NCBI GenBank assembly: GCA_964023205.1
Contig: OZ026835.1
Span: forward strand, 42,815,083 to 42,879,082
From: Lutraria lutraria
Lineage: Eukaryota > Mollusca > Bivalvia > Venerida > Mactridae
Direction: 5' to 3'
Length of the DNA: 64,000 nt
Shown: positions 11,267 through 23,247 of the stretch, piece by piece
Position numbering within the stretch: position 1 is the first letter of the stretch
Layout: every line of letters begins with the position of its first letter
Translations under genes and position numbers: made by a program
The notes under the pieces: generated by a model
The model's input: only the letters and a program-made list of their open reading frames with translations
What the model was told of the DNA's origin: nothing
Database searches by the model: none

Positions 11267-12494
11267 ACATTTATAAGTAAATGTGCACCTTATATATCAG
11301 TTAAATGAATACTTGTGTATTATGTCATTATATTTATGTATATACTAAATAGCAATGAATATGTGTAAACTAAAGAATGGTTATCAAATAGCTACTCATT
11401 AACAAAAATAAATGAAATGCATATTTTATAAACAAGTGAAAAATAATTGTATGAAAATAAAATTTTGATCAGTCGTTCACTTTTGAACCAATCATAATGA
11501 TTTTATAATTGTTTGTAAGACTTAGCTTTAATATTTCAAAGATAATTTTGGCTTTAAAAGTCTTTTGAAACTGATAAAATCAAGTTAATTATTACTCTAA
11601 ATGTTAAGCTTTTAAGGGGCTTATAGAAGATATTTTACTACAGTCCTAAAACCTAATCATTTACTTTATATTGCTGTATTTACACTATTTTTTTTCAAGC
11701 AAATCTTAACATGAAAAGGACAACAAAGAACAAACCTTGTCATCAATTCAGGCCTAAATTTTTTTGTTAGTTTCTGGTCACATGATCATTATAAATAGGG
11801 CAGGTAAGTCTGGATTTTGTTTACTAGCATTTATTATACATGTATTAAGGTAAAAAAATTGAGAAAGTGAATGAACTGTTCCTTGGGCCTAAATGAAAGT
11901 GTTGGGTTGCTAGAAAAATAAATATACGGTGGGTCGGGTTACCAGAAACAAAATAATAATTTGTTTACTCCTTACTACAATATAAGTATTCATTGATTAA
12001 ATTCAACAAGAAAGATAACCAGGTTACATTACTTGAAGTAGGGTAAAAATATGTAGTTACTGCCCGACATATCTGACAGATACCAGTTTTTTGCAAATAC
12101 ATACATTGTATGTATAAGTTAAGGCAGAATGAAAACGTATAGAGAGAATTTGTTTAACTTTGAAAAAAATGTTAAGACATTGTAGCATTTACTACTATAC
12201 TGTAAATTATATAAGTATAATGAACAAGTTAAGAATGAAGTATAAACAAGATGTATTTTTAAAACACAATGGGCCCTTAGAGTGACCTTGTCCTTTGACC
12301 TACTGACCTATAAATTCACAGGTCATTTCGAGATTGTTATGAGGAAGCGACATTTTGATTTGATTGGCAAGGTTAAGAACGAATGTATCAAAATGTAGAC
12401 ATAAAAATTTTACAGTAAACTTTGGTGTGATTGACTGGGAATACATGATCCTGATATTAAATGTACATGTATACATAGTCATCAACTTGATAAG
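11267..12494. other. AT-rich spacer, nothing firm recognised
   Basis: No gene-like frame. GGCCTAAAT words at about 11752 and 11886, with CAGAAAC-type words nearby, may be remnants of an old element, but I cannot define its ends. Confidence 0.4.
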
Positions 12495-13089
12495 TACCAT
12501 AAAATTCCTATTAAAAGTCCTTCCCTTAAAGCCCCATTAGCTTTTTGCTATACAAAAATATATGCAAAAAACAAACAAATGCTGATATATTATCCCAGGA
12601 TAATTATTACTGACGAAACAAGCCCTTTTTTTCTGAAAACACTAATTTCTCTGTGAATTTTGCTTTTGTAAACTTGAAATATATAGAGCGCGTGACGTCA
12701 CTTCATGCCGTGTGCATAGCTGTTCTATAAATAGTATTTATTTCAATGATATTGAAAAAAATATGATAGTGGTTTTGGAAACATTTTTTCTTGCTATAAA
12801 ATACGCACAGGAGGAAAACACACCAGGTTCCTCTGTTGTAGAACAAACAGAAACTATTACGACCAATAAATTTATATGACTATGAGACTTTAATGAAGCA
12901 AACATTATATCAATGAAACGTACACTCCAAGGCCATGTAGGCCATTTACTGATACTGTTAACGGTCATAAACAATACATACATGCAGCTCAATTTAAACT
13001 AATTTAAATTCTCGCTGATAAATGATTTAGGAGAAGACTCATCTCCAAATGTTAACCCTCTGGGGGCCTTTAATAGGAATTTTACAGTA
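12495..13089. mobile_element. Non-autonomous inverted-repeat element, TACTGTAAAATTCC type
   Basis: The left end is TACCATAAAATTCCTATTAA; the right end, reverse-complemented, is TACTGTAAAATTCCTATTAA, so the first 20 bases differ at two sites. The element is 595 bp and has a central GAGCGCGTGACGTCAC patch near 12687. An 84-codon - strand frame inside has no protein hallmarks. Confidence 0.7.
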
Positions 13090-13254
13090 TGTGGAACTTT
13101 CGTACTCTACCATCTAGTTGTTGTATATTTCGATCAGAAATAGACCCTACAAGTGCACAGAGGATTTACAGTAAATGAATTATCCTCAAAACCTTATCAA
13201 TTATAGTCATAAGTATTTATATTATTAATTAACACCAGTGGCAATATATCCTAA

Positions 13255-14003
13255 TACTGTATACATCTTTAATTCTGCGGGTGCAAAATTTGGCATTTTT
13301 AAGATGTTCATGAATTGGCGGGTTCTATATTTGGAGGTTTCATATCCAACCGCCAAAATAAAACCATATCCTGTCTACTTAAGCGCCAAAATTAAAACAC
13401 TTAAGAAAATAAGTTTCCACCATTTTCAAGGGAAATATTGACTATTTTACTAAATATCTTTCTAACTACTATCGTATCAAGTGAAATGTATAAACAGCAA
13501 GAATAAGTTACATGAAAACCAAAGTGTTGGTAATTACTTGGGATCAAACAGGAGTTAACACAATGGCTAAAAGTGATTATTTGTTTCAATGATTTATCTT
13601 AAATTGACAAAGATTGTTATTATACTGGGTTTAATTTAGTCTGTGCCGACAATACAAGTTTTATATTGTGTGACAAATAAGTTATATTGTTTTAATCGTT
13701 TAGATTTCACCTTGTTTCAATTAAGATTTACCCTAAGGCAATAAACATAATGCATGTACTTTAACTGATGAAGGTAAACAAATAATAATACATGTACAAA
13801 CATACTAAACAAACAAATAGTTACGTGAAAAAGTGTTAGTTACACCTTTTGATAACAAAAGTTACAATAATTTTCTTTGAATAATTGGCGGTGTTCATTA
13901 TTGGCGTGGTTTTATATTGGCGCGGTCTAGATTTGGCGGTTCCGATGCTGACAGCCAATATCGCCAAAATAAAACAGACGCCAATATTAAGACGTATACA
14001 GTA
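13255..14003. mobile_element. Non-autonomous inverted-repeat element, TACTGTATAC type
   Basis: The left end is TACTGTATACATCTTTAATT; the right end reverse-complemented is TACTGTATACGTCTTAATAT. Repeated TTGGCG/CGCCAA words occur near both ends (13315-13395, 13885-13985). The middle (13400-13880) is AT-rich and non-coding. Length 749 bp. Confidence 0.7.
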
Positions 14004-14332
14004 TATGGTCTATGTTTAAATGGCAGTTATTTAATTCATGACCTCAAAGTAGAAACTGATTTCCTGAAAATCTGCAAATTGAAAGCTGGAATGTTTTGCT
14101 GGCAAAATTGTAGTGGCAGACATTACAAATAATTGACTATTGACTGTGCCTCTAAATAAATTATACCCTACCGCACATTTGTGTGTAGAAATAGAAAAGT
14201 ACATGACAAAATGCAGTGAATAATCATAAGATCACTGCACCAGTCAATGAACCGTTCGTATAGCTACAATTCGCTACATTGTTCACAAAGACTTACAGGC
14301 AAAATGAAAACTGATCTACAGAATCAGTTTTT

Positions 14333-15509
14333 AGCTCACATGTCACAAAGTGACAAAGTGAGCTATTAGGATCACTCTCCATCTGACGTCGTGCGTCGTG
14401 AGTCGTGCGTTGTGCGTCGTGCGTCGTCAAACTTTTTGTTGTGACCACACTAGGGGCCACATTTTTGGCTTAATTTTAGCAAAACTGGGTCAAAACGTTA
14501 ATATCAACAAAATCTCGGACGAGTTCGATATTGGGCCATTTGGGGTAAAAAACTAGGTCACCAGGACCAAATAAGGGAAAACCTTGTGAACACTTTAGAA
14601 ATCACTGTTTTGCATTTATCTTCATGAAACTTTGTCAGAATGTTTATTTTAATAATATGTAGGTCAAGTTTGATAATGGGTAATTTCTGTAGTAAAATTA
14701 GGTCACTAGGGTAAATTGCTGGAAAACCTTGTGAACACTCTAGAAGTCACTGTTTTGATTGGATGATCATGAAACCTTGTCAGAATGTTTGTCTTCATAA
14801 TATCTTGGACGAGTTCGAACATGGGTCATCTTGGGTCAAAAACTAGGTCGCTAGGTCAAATCTTATGAAAAAACATGTTAACACTGTAGATTTCACAGTT
14901 ATTATTGGATCTTCACCAAACTTTGTCAAATCGTTTGTTTTAATGATATAACGGTCAAGTATAAATATGGGTCATCTGGGGTCAATAACTAGGTCACCAG
15001 GTCAAATCTTAGGAAAACTTTGTTAACACTGTAGATGTCACAGTTTTAATTGGATCTTCACCAAACCTTGTCAAAATGTTTGCCTCAATGATATGTGGGT
15101 CAAGGATGAACATGGGTCAGCCCGGTTCAAAAACTGGGTCACAAGGTCAAATCTTAGGTAAAAATCTTGTAAAAGCTCTAAATGTCATGGTTTTGATTGG
15201 ATCTTGGCCAAACCTCGTCAGATTGTTTGTCTTAATGATATTAAGGACAAGTTCAAATATGGGTCACCTAGGGTCAAAAACCAGGTCACAAGGTCAAATC
15301 TTAGGAAAACTTTATTAACACTGTAGATGTCAAATTTTGATCGTATCTTCACCAAACCTAGTCAGGCTGTTTGTCTTAATGATATGTAAGACAAATTCGA
15401 ACTTAGGTCGTCTGGGGTCAAAAACTAGGTCACCGGTTCAAAACAATGTTTTAATGAGTGAACAGTGATTGTCATGTGAGCGATATAGGGCCATCTTGGC
15501 CCTCTTGTT
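14333..15509 (+). mobile_element. HelA copy 1: Helentron-like non-autonomous element
   Basis: The 5' end AGCTCACATGTCAC folds with the following AAAGTGACAAAGTGAGCT. A CATGTGAGC near the 3' end (15473-15481) is the exact reverse complement of GCTCACATG at the 5' end. A terminal hairpin AGGGCC-ATCTT-GGCCCT (15487-15503) is followed by CTTGTT, and the flanking bases are T on each side. The body is about 6-7 diverged units of about 147 bp carrying TGGATCTTCACCAAACC and GGTCAAATCTTAGG words. It has no coding capacity. Subterminal inverted repeats, a 3' hairpin and T/T insertion are features reported for Helentrons, but the class remains an inference. It is a near-copy of 40953-42129. Confidence 0.75.
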
Positions 15510-15844
15510 TAAACTTTGCATGATCGTAGCAATATATATGATAACAGAAACATTTTAAGCGAAAAAAAATTGTGGATTACATATCTCGTTTTTGAGTTAT
15601 CTGCCCTTGAATTTAAATTCTTGCTTATTTTAGCGAACTGAAACAAACGTATGTGACTAACCCTTTAATGCTGTGTTTAACCATTGTGTCAAACAGGTTT
15701 AGTTTAGAAACCTGCAGAAAATGTTATATTGGCCAGATTCTTATTTTGGAATGTCCACCCATTTTGGTTCTTCCACTGTTCCAAAAAAGTTTTGTATGTT
15801 CTCCTCTGTGTTTTTTTCTTACAATGTTGTTATGATTTTACCTG

Positions 15845-16580
15845 TTTGGGACCGGGTCCAGTGATAGTCAAGTCTCATGAAAGATTGATATCACAGTTGT
15901 GTGTTTGAATCCTACCTGGAATCAGGAAAAAACAACTGTCTAGCAGTGTTGTGCGATAATACCAGTATACCGCTATATTGCTAGCCTATACGTTCCAAAT
16001 GCAATATGTATCGGTACGGTTTCACCCTGTATCGCAATATTTTTAAAGTAAATTGATATTGACTACTTCAACTTGTGTTGTATCAGCAGTAGCCTAATTC
16101 GACAGGAAAACTGATAGAAATATTTTATTTGTGTAACTGTATTAGGACTGTATAATATTATGTTGCCTTGCTCAAGGATTGTTGTTGTATACTATACAGC
16201 ATGAAGTTTCATTCTAGTTACTAATATTTTCATTAGTTTCTTTGTGATAGCTTAATTAATAAAGATATCATCATGCTAATGATTAATGAAACTACATAAT
16301 TATTTTCATAAAAATCCTAGTTCAATTACTTAATAAATCAAGCGTTTTAAACTCCCAATATATCGCAATACGTATTGCAATACAGTGTTTCATATCGCAA
16401 TACAAAATTTCCTGTAATACCCATCCCTAATCTCTAGCTGGCTAACAGATGGTTGGTGGTTTTACCAGGGGTATGGTTGGGGTTTTACCAGGGGTATGGT
16501 TGGGGTTTTCCTCCACCATGAAAGCTGGAAGAGTCGTCATGTTATTTCTCTGGTTGTCGATAAAACATTAAACCCAGTAA
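15845..16580 (+). mobile_element. tRNA-derived SINE split by a later insertion
   Basis: The head 15845-15943 has GGGTCCAGTGATAG (box A-like) and GTGTGTTTGAATCC (box B-like). The body resumes at 16438 with CTGGCTAACAGATGG, a duplicated TTTTACCAGGGGTATGGTTG, TTTTCCTCCACCATG and the tail end CATTAAACCCAG. The interruption is the 486-bp element at 15944-16429. Removing it joins the two parts in a normal SINE order. Confidence 0.6.
15944..16429. mobile_element. hAT-like MITE nested in a SINE
   Basis: It starts CAGTGTTGTGCGATAATACC and ends GTAATACCCATCCCTA; the ends are imperfect inverted repeats of the hAT type (CAGGGATGGG style). The flanking 8-mers CTGTCTAG (15936-15943) and ATCTCTAG (16430-16437) agree at 6 of 8 positions, fitting a decayed 8-bp target duplication. 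Inside are many TATCGCAATA words and no open frame of note. Confidence 0.6.
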
Positions 16581-16713
16581 TTCTCAAAAGTTGCAAATTC
16601 TGTCTCCAGAAATAAGATTTTTTTACATGTTTTGTTTTTCACTTGCTATTAATTGAATTTCAATATTAAACCTTCCTCCTTCCGCCAATCATTTGTGAAA
16701 ATTTTCTAATGTA

Positions 16714-16869
16714 AAGTCAAACCTGTGAACAAAGGCCAACATTGGGAAAGACAAAATGATACCTTTATTGACAGGTGGTGCTTATTCTGAGGTCATTTTG
16801 TCCTATATGATCAATGATGGTTTTAAAAGGGTGGCCTTTATTTGGTGGCCACTAAGACAGGTTTGACTG
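16714..16869. mobile_element. MITE-1, pogo-like, TA-flanked
   Basis: The ends AAGTCAAACCTGTG and CAGGTTTGACTG are inverted repeats, with TA at 16712-16713 and 16870-16871. It is 156 bp and non-coding. Its right half (GGTCATTTTGTCC, ATGATCAATGATGG, GGGTGGCCTTTATTTGG) matches a segment inside every full-length long half-unit of the 43.6-62.6 kb array. Confidence 0.7.
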
Positions 16870-16871
16870 TA

Positions 16872-17047
16872 CAGTACAACCTCCGTAGAGCAACACTCTC
16901 TGGGAGCTGCAAATATTGGCCATTGTTAAGAGGTTGTTGCTCTACAGAGGTTAAATTTATAGTGAATATCCACTTGGGGAAATTTTGAAGGTGTTGTTAT
17001 AGAGAGGTTGTTGATCTACAGAGGGCCGCTCTGGAGAGGTTTTACTG
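16872..17047 (+). mobile_element. MITE-2 copy 1, pogo-like
   Basis: The left end CAGTACAACCTCCGTAGAGC and right end GCTCTGGAGAGGTTTTACTG are inverted repeats. It is 176 bp, the same length as the inverted copy at 37361-37536. It begins directly after MITE-1 and the two share one TA dinucleotide (16870-16871). Confidence 0.75.
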
Positions 17048-17640
17048 TGTATCAATATGTTTGACTGTAGTACACTGATAGTGTGATGGCAACTGAATAT
17101 TGCTGATGTCTAAAAACCAATTCGGCTAAAAAATATCCATAATTGGTTTTATGGTTAAACCTTCGCTCTCAGTCCTCAACTGATTAGAGGTTTCATGAGA
17201 TTGCACACAACAGATCACTGTTTTAATAATGTTCGTCATATAATGTCATTGTGGTTGCAGAAAATTACTTTTTCATTAAGGTAATGTATAGTGTGAACCA
17301 AATTTTGTTATGATTGGGAACAGTTGTCAATTGTTGTTGTCTTGTTGATCAGTCTATGGCTTGTATCTGTTGTTTATCATATTGATAGGATCATTTCAGT
17401 ATCATTGATAGCCTTGTTGACACTTTTATCAGTCAGTGCTATTGTTTTGTCCAATGCAGGAGATAATGAAAGCTTCAGTATTGTCTGGGACACAATCTCT
17501 AGAGCATTTACCATGTCTTTTGTATTATCAGGCAATGCTTATAGAAACCATCTCAGATTCTATAGAAAGTATCAAAATTTTACAACATTTTAAGGTGGAA
17601 CCAAACAATTGAAATTACGTCGTTTTTTATGTCAAAACGG
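17048..17640. other. AT-rich spacer with a hydrophobic 89-codon frame
   Basis: The frame at 17324-17593 (+) is rich in Leu, Ile, Val and Ser because the DNA is a run of TTGTTGT-like words. There is no upstream splice signal or family match that I recognise, so I do not call it a gene. Confidence 0.4.
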
Positions 17641-17659
17641 TCATTTTTATGGTATTTAT

Positions 17660-17895
17660 AGTGCCTCGTTTTCAACAGTCAGAGTCATTTATGAGGTGGA
17701 CAGTTCAGTTAACTATCGTTCCTGGGAAGAACAAGTATTAGATTCCCATCCTCCGTAAGCAACTGCCAACTTTCCCATATAAAGAGACATGGTGGGTAGC
17801 GGGCTCAAACCCACAACCCTCCATCAGTGAGAGTTTACAGTGATTTGAAGTCAGCGACTTTAACTACTTGACCAAGGAGGCAGGTCAATGTACTT
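17660..17895 (-). mobile_element. tRNA-derived SINE, Ser/Leu-like head, copy 1
   Basis: On the - strand the head reads TGGTCAAGTAGTTAAAGTCG then CTGACTTCAAATCACTG, and a box B-like region lies near GGTTTGAGCCCG. The body carries GTTCTTCCCAGGAACGA and CATAAATGACTCTGACTG. It aligns along its whole length with 22118-22372, which is the same family and orientation; the A-rich tail end is lost here. Confidence 0.65.
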
Positions 17896-17899
17896 AAAA

Positions 17900-18848
17900 C
17901 CCTGCAACAAAATGATTATGGATGAATGCGGCCAGCCATGAAGCTCGTCTTCTTGCAGCAACCGTCTCCATCACTATAGTAATAAATCTGTCAGATTGAT
18001 ATTTATTGCAGTAATCTTCATATATTGTTTAATGCTAAATTGATATTCATATGTGATCTTGATTCAAGTATATTAGAATCCATTAGCAAATGATTTAATT
18101 GCAACCTAGGGACAATCAATAGTATTACTTTAATTTGTGTAATGGGGTACTTGAATAATGAAATATGAAACATAAATTAAATAAAAAGCATGACATACAT
18201 GTGGCATTAAAGCACACTCATTGATAAGGCATATAAACAGATTTTATTTTTTTGTGGTTACCGGCCCTATTTTCCCCCCGCAACCCTTATTTGGTCCAGG
18301 GAAGGGTGCATTCACTTTTACACTTTTTTTACTTTCCAAATGCTTTCAAAACCAAAACAAAATCAAAAAGAAAAAAATTATATATATATACCTACTCAGT
18401 TTTTAATGAGCACGTAACAAGAAACAAACATTTTTTATGCCTAATCAATGATAGGGACATTTTATTCTGATTTCTGTTATTGCAGATTGTCAATTAAAAT
18501 TAATCTCTTGGATGCTGGGATGTATTTTGTTAGTTGACAGGTCAGGGTCATATTTAGTACATTATAATTCTCCACACGAAGTTTAATATAATATGGTTTA
18601 CGAGCCCCTCATGGTGTGAGTTAAAATCCCATTCGGGGACAAGAGAAAGTTCACATGTGAAAAAAATGTCCTTTAGCTTATGGTAGGATAATGGTTCTAC
18701 CATAGGGTCATGTCAATGAGTTTAATTACATGAACACATGCACTTGATCACACATAACAACATAATTCTTCTTTGTGTCTAATGCTGCAGATGTCTCTAA
18801 ACACAGTAAGAATTCAAAAATGAATCAAGCTTTTAAAACGGATAATGC
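17900..18848. other. AT-rich spacer
   Basis: GAGCCCCTCATGGTGTGAG and ATCCCATTCGGGGAC near 18602-18640 look faintly like the T-arm end of a tRNA-derived repeat, too decayed to annotate. Nothing else seen. Confidence 0.4.
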
Positions 18849-19072
18849 AACTTGATTCAATTGACAATGTACTTTGATTTAATCAATAATGCAATTGATT
18901 GAATAAATAATGCTCCTTGATTTAATTGATAATGCACCTTGATTACCAACAAAGCACTTTGATTTAATTGATAATGCACCTTGATTATTGAAAAAGCGCT
19001 TTGATTTAATTGATAATGCACCTTGATTTGATCAATAATGCACCTTACTTTAATCTATAACGCACCTTGATT
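18849..19072. repeat. Degenerate ~27-bp tandem repeat
   Basis: About eight copies of a unit whose core is TTGATTTAATTGATAATGCA with CCTTGATT joining copies. Copies differ by substitutions and small indels, so this is an old array. Confidence 0.8.
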
Positions 19073-20168
19073 TACTTTTTATCATTCTAAGCAATGAACT
19101 GAAGTTTTAGATAGCGAAAAAAGTTAATTGTATATCTAAAGTCAAGTCCCTTATAGAAGATATTAAACTTTAATCATACGCATTGATGGTAATTGATATG
19201 TTAAGGATATTTTCCAGTTGTGCTTGTCTTTCTTGTTAGATGATTGATGTGTTAATCTGGTCATGATTCATTGTTGTGAACAAAAAAACTATCATGATGC
19301 AGCAAAATAGCAATAGAAAATTTCCTTCAAAGATTTAAGAGACAATTTATTTTACCACAATACCATACATTATCTAATAAACGATCCACCCTAAGTTAAT
19401 ATCCAAAGCTGTTGTTAAAAAAAGCAAAGAAATTGTTACTCTTCATAGATTCTTTATCAACTATGAGGGTTGATCAGGAAGTTTGTGCTATGAGGTTATT
19501 GATTTGGGTAATGTTTAGAATAATGGTAAATGAATAACACCATGTGAAAGGTTACTCTTTTCTTTGATTGCAGCAGAAAAATGACAACACTATGTAAACA
19601 ACTTACTTTAACTCCAATTACCTAGGTGTGGTCATGATGTTTTATTAACTTCGACGCCATGATTGAAATCAGAGACCACTTCCAAAATCACACTCTGTCT
19701 ACTTATGTGTTCGAATTTCTGGACCAACCCTCAATTGCCAATAAATTGTCCTCAGAGAGTTTACTTTTTTGCCCAAAATGAATTTTTAATGCATGTGTAT
19801 CACCAGTAGGCATTTCAAGTCTCTTGTTGTAGAAACAATTTTTTGCCACTGTAGATTTGTGTTTCATTTATAGCCATACAGACCCCTGTAACTTGTAACA
19901 AGCAGCAACTACTGATCTTACTTTCCCTTTCTCAGTGTATAATTACATGGTGTTCACAGAAATATTCTATTTCAGTCATTTAAAATTTCACAAATTTTCT
20001 TAGCGACATAAAGATTCTGTCAAATTCTGCCAATGATTTATGACACAAAAGAAGTTTTGGGAATAATCCCATGTTTGCTCATACATCATTAAAATAAATT
20101 TACTGTCAGGTAGAAAAACTACAATGTACGTAGTTCAGTGTGATTTTTATTTAAGTAATTCTGATGTA
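19073..20168. other. AT-rich spacer, nothing recognised
   Basis: No gene, repeat array or terminal-repeat element seen in about 1.1 kb. Confidence 0.5.
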
Positions 20169-20547
20169 TTACTTTGTTGTTCCATGTGTATTATGGGAAC
20201 ACATTGTTGTTCCATTATAAGTGCATTATGGGAACACTTTGTTGTTCCATGTGTATTATGGGAACACTTTGTTTTTACATTATAAGTGCATTATGGGAAC
20301 ACTTTGTTGTTCCATGTGTATTATGGGTTCACTTTGTTGTTCCAAGTGCATTATGGGTTCACTTTGTTGTTCCAAGTGCATTATGGGAACACTTTGTTGT
20401 TCCATGTGCATTATGGGTTCACTTTGTTGTTCCAAGTGTATTATGGGTTCACTTTGTTGTTCCATGTGTATTATGGGTTCACTTTGTTGTTCTATGTGTA
20501 TTATGGGAACACATTGTTGTTCCATTATAAGTGCATTATGGGAACAC
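20169..20547. repeat. 30-bp minisatellite, about 12 copies
   Basis: The unit contains TTGTTGTTCCATGTGTATTA and TGGGAACACT. Two variants alternate (GGGAACAC and GGGTTCAC), and three copies have five extra bases (CCATTATAAGTGC). The period is a multiple of three, so several frames stay open on both strands; I read none as protein-coding. Confidence 0.93.
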
Positions 20548-21775
20548 TGTTTTTCTGTAAGCTCCGTACTTGTGATATTTGGTCACAGGAGGAATTTTAA
20601 TTCACAGTGGTGATGGGCTAATGATTATTTGTCGGAGACCATAACCATATAACCACTTGACCACAAAACTACATAACCATATAACCACATGACCACATAA
20701 CCACTTGACCACAAAGGCAGTCTTCGAATTAAGCCCCAAAATGGCCATTAGTTCAGTAAATTTGAAGACGTCAGTGGTCCGAAGCTCCAGTAAATTTTTC
20801 ATTGATAATTTTACCATTTTTCAGAACAATAAACTAATGAAATATTTGAATCACTCTTGAAAAATATGATATTGATATAGCCAAAATTTTTGTGTGTACT
20901 CATTTGGTCCACTAAAAGTTCATTTGGTCCAGTAAAGTTAACATTTTCACTGGACCAAACGTCCATTTCCAAAAAAAAAGTTTTCGTGAAGACTGCAAAG
21001 GCCCTTTAAAGTTACATGACTGATTTTGTAGCGCAGATGTAAATTTCTAAACAGACTATTACCCTTTAGGGAAAGCAGTTAAATTTCCATTTGTGCAGCA
21101 GACATACGAGATTCAAATGAATAATCTTTGTCTTATCATATAAAATATTTATGATCAATGAGACTGAAACTTAACTTGTGTTTGTGACTACTGGACCAAA
21201 ACAAATGGGGTAGGGACATAGGTGTCAAAACTTTGCATTCTTTTATGCAGACATAAATATGATTCTTCCCCAAATATTCTGTACATTAGATTATGATTTA
21301 CAACAGCAGAAGAGTAAAGTTGGAAACACGACAAGACAATGGGTATTTTTCAAATCATTGTTTTCAACTAGTTTCGACTAAAGCATTAGTCTTTATCAGG
21401 AATTAGATTATGATGCAAGAAGGGTCTGTTAGTTTTATTCAGGCCTTTGCTGCAGCTCTTGATTTAGTTAATTATCATGTTAATTTTCATATTGCTTTTA
21501 AATTGATATAAACATATACTCAGAATGGAATTATATTCAACTTAAGTATACTTAAGAACTCTGTCTTCAGAGTCTGTTGCCTTCCTGATGAAGGTCAATA
21601 GGAAACTGAAATGTGAATAAATACTGTAAATGTCATCCAATGATTGTGCAATTAAGGTTTCTGATCAATTCTTAAGATGCCAATCAAAGGGGGAACGGGA
21701 ACCTTATGAATTTGACATGGATGTACATAGAATGTCAAGCTTGTAATCAATTTGATATTAATTTTGTTTCATTAT
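20548..21775. other. Spacer with short local repeats and one clean hairpin
   Basis: A small array of CCATATAACCACTTGACCAC-like words occupies 20641-20716. A perfect 11-bp inverted repeat TTTGGTCCAGT / ACTGGACCAAA lies at 20923-20933 and 20949-20959. No gene seen. Confidence 0.6.
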
Positions 21776-22113
21776 ATTTCACTGTGGCTGACTGCTAGGG
21801 CTTGCTTCCAGTCTGTACTAAACAATTCACTGTGACCAATTGTTTGAGCTTGCTTTAAATTCATACTCTTCTTAATATTTCACTGTGGCTCAGACTGCTA
21901 GGGCTTGCTTCTAGATTGTACTAAACAATTCACAGTGACCAATTGTTTGAGCTTGCTTTCATACTCTACTAAATATTTCACTGTGGCTGACTGTTAGGGC
22001 TTGCTTCTAGACTGTACTAAACAATTCACTGTGGTTGACAGTTGTACATGTAGCATGCTTCCTGAGTCCCTACTAAACAATTCAGTTAGACAGTAACTGT
22101 TGTAGCTTGCTTC
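21776..22113. repeat. Imperfect ~60-bp tandem repeat
   Basis: Five to six copies built from TTCACTGTGGCTGACTG, GGGCTTGCTTCTAG and CTGTACTAAACAA. Alternate copies replace CTGTGGCTGACTG with CTGTGACCAATTG, giving a loose dimer pattern. CACTGTGGTTGACAG recurs once more near 22382, beyond the SINE that follows, so the SINE probably inserted into the array's right end. Confidence 0.75.
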
Positions 22114-22117
22114 CAAT

Positions 22118-22372
22118 CTCTTTTGTTTGTTTGTTTCATCAGGTTTTAAACCCCTTTTCAACAATCAGAGTCATATGAGGTGGACAGTTCACCTAATCAT
22201 CATTCCTGGGAAGAATCAGTACTTAAGGCTCCTATCCTCTGTTAGCAACTACCTATATTCTCACATAAAGATACATGGTCAGTAGCTGGGCTCGAGCACA
22301 CGACCCTCTATCAGTGTGAGGTTACAGTGATTTGAAGTCAGTGACCTAAACCACTCGACCACTGACTACTTA
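22118..22372 (-). mobile_element. tRNA-derived SINE, Ser/Leu-like head, copy 2
   Basis: On the - strand the head TGGTCGAGTGGTTTAGGTCA fits box A, and GTGCTCGAGCCC fits box B. The element ends in AACCTGATGAAACAAACAAA, a typical A-rich SINE tail. It is more complete than the copy at 17660. Confidence 0.75.
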
Positions 22373-23247
22373 ACAATACACAATGGTTGACAGTGGTAGC
22401 ATATTACTTCCAGCCTCTACTAAGTTTCTCTACTGATGTGAGAATATGTTTGATAGAAAGCTGTAACTATAGGCTGAGTTGTAGCTTGAAGCTAAGCTAA
22501 TATTGTCACTATAGTCAGCTTTTACTCTAAATGTATTAGATACTTAGGCCTCTAAACTGGGAATGGATGGCTGTGTGATTATTTTCTGTATATTTGCCAT
22601 TCATTATTGGATAGAAACTGTATGAAAATTCATTAACATACTTGTAACAATTAAGCTGGACTATGTTGGATTGTATGATGTTATAACTAAAGTCATTGTC
22701 TGATATAAATGGTAAGTAATCTGTATGAATTACTTGCATTAGATCTTTGTTTATTGTTTCATGTTGACAATTTAACTAGAATCTGAACTTTTTAAACATA
22801 CAATATGTTTGAAGGAAGATAAATTTAGTCAAAGTAGATAAATAAGCTAAGCAATTTTTTTAACACGATTAGTCATCATTTATGTCGGAATAGATGTGAA
22901 TTGTTGGAATATTTTTTAATAATGCAAGAAATATTATAATACAAATATATTGTATCTGTTGTCTTTCCCTGAGATTATGTAACTTAAGATCTGTCTCTGA
23001 ATTGATCAAGTCTCTCACTTGTCTTTTAATATTTTTAATTTTTATGTAAATTATGATCAGGAAATAATGACATTATTGATGCATTAATCTGTCAATATAA
23101 TTAATTTGGCGATATGTATAAACATTTATTGATCAGCTCTATCTTTTCAACTATAATGCTGTATGAAGGAACAGAGATTTGAGATCTTAGGTTGTACTCA
23201 AATTTTTATTACCTAAGTGAATTGTGGTACAGAATACCTGTCTATTA
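22373..23247. other. AT-rich spacer, nothing recognised
   Basis: Apart from the possible array remnant at 22382, no repeat or gene is visible. Confidence 0.5.

Noticed and set aside
20174..20613. Overlapping Cys-rich frames in several phases on both strands
   Set aside because: All come from the 30-bp minisatellite; open phases in parallel are a sign of repeat DNA, not of a gene.
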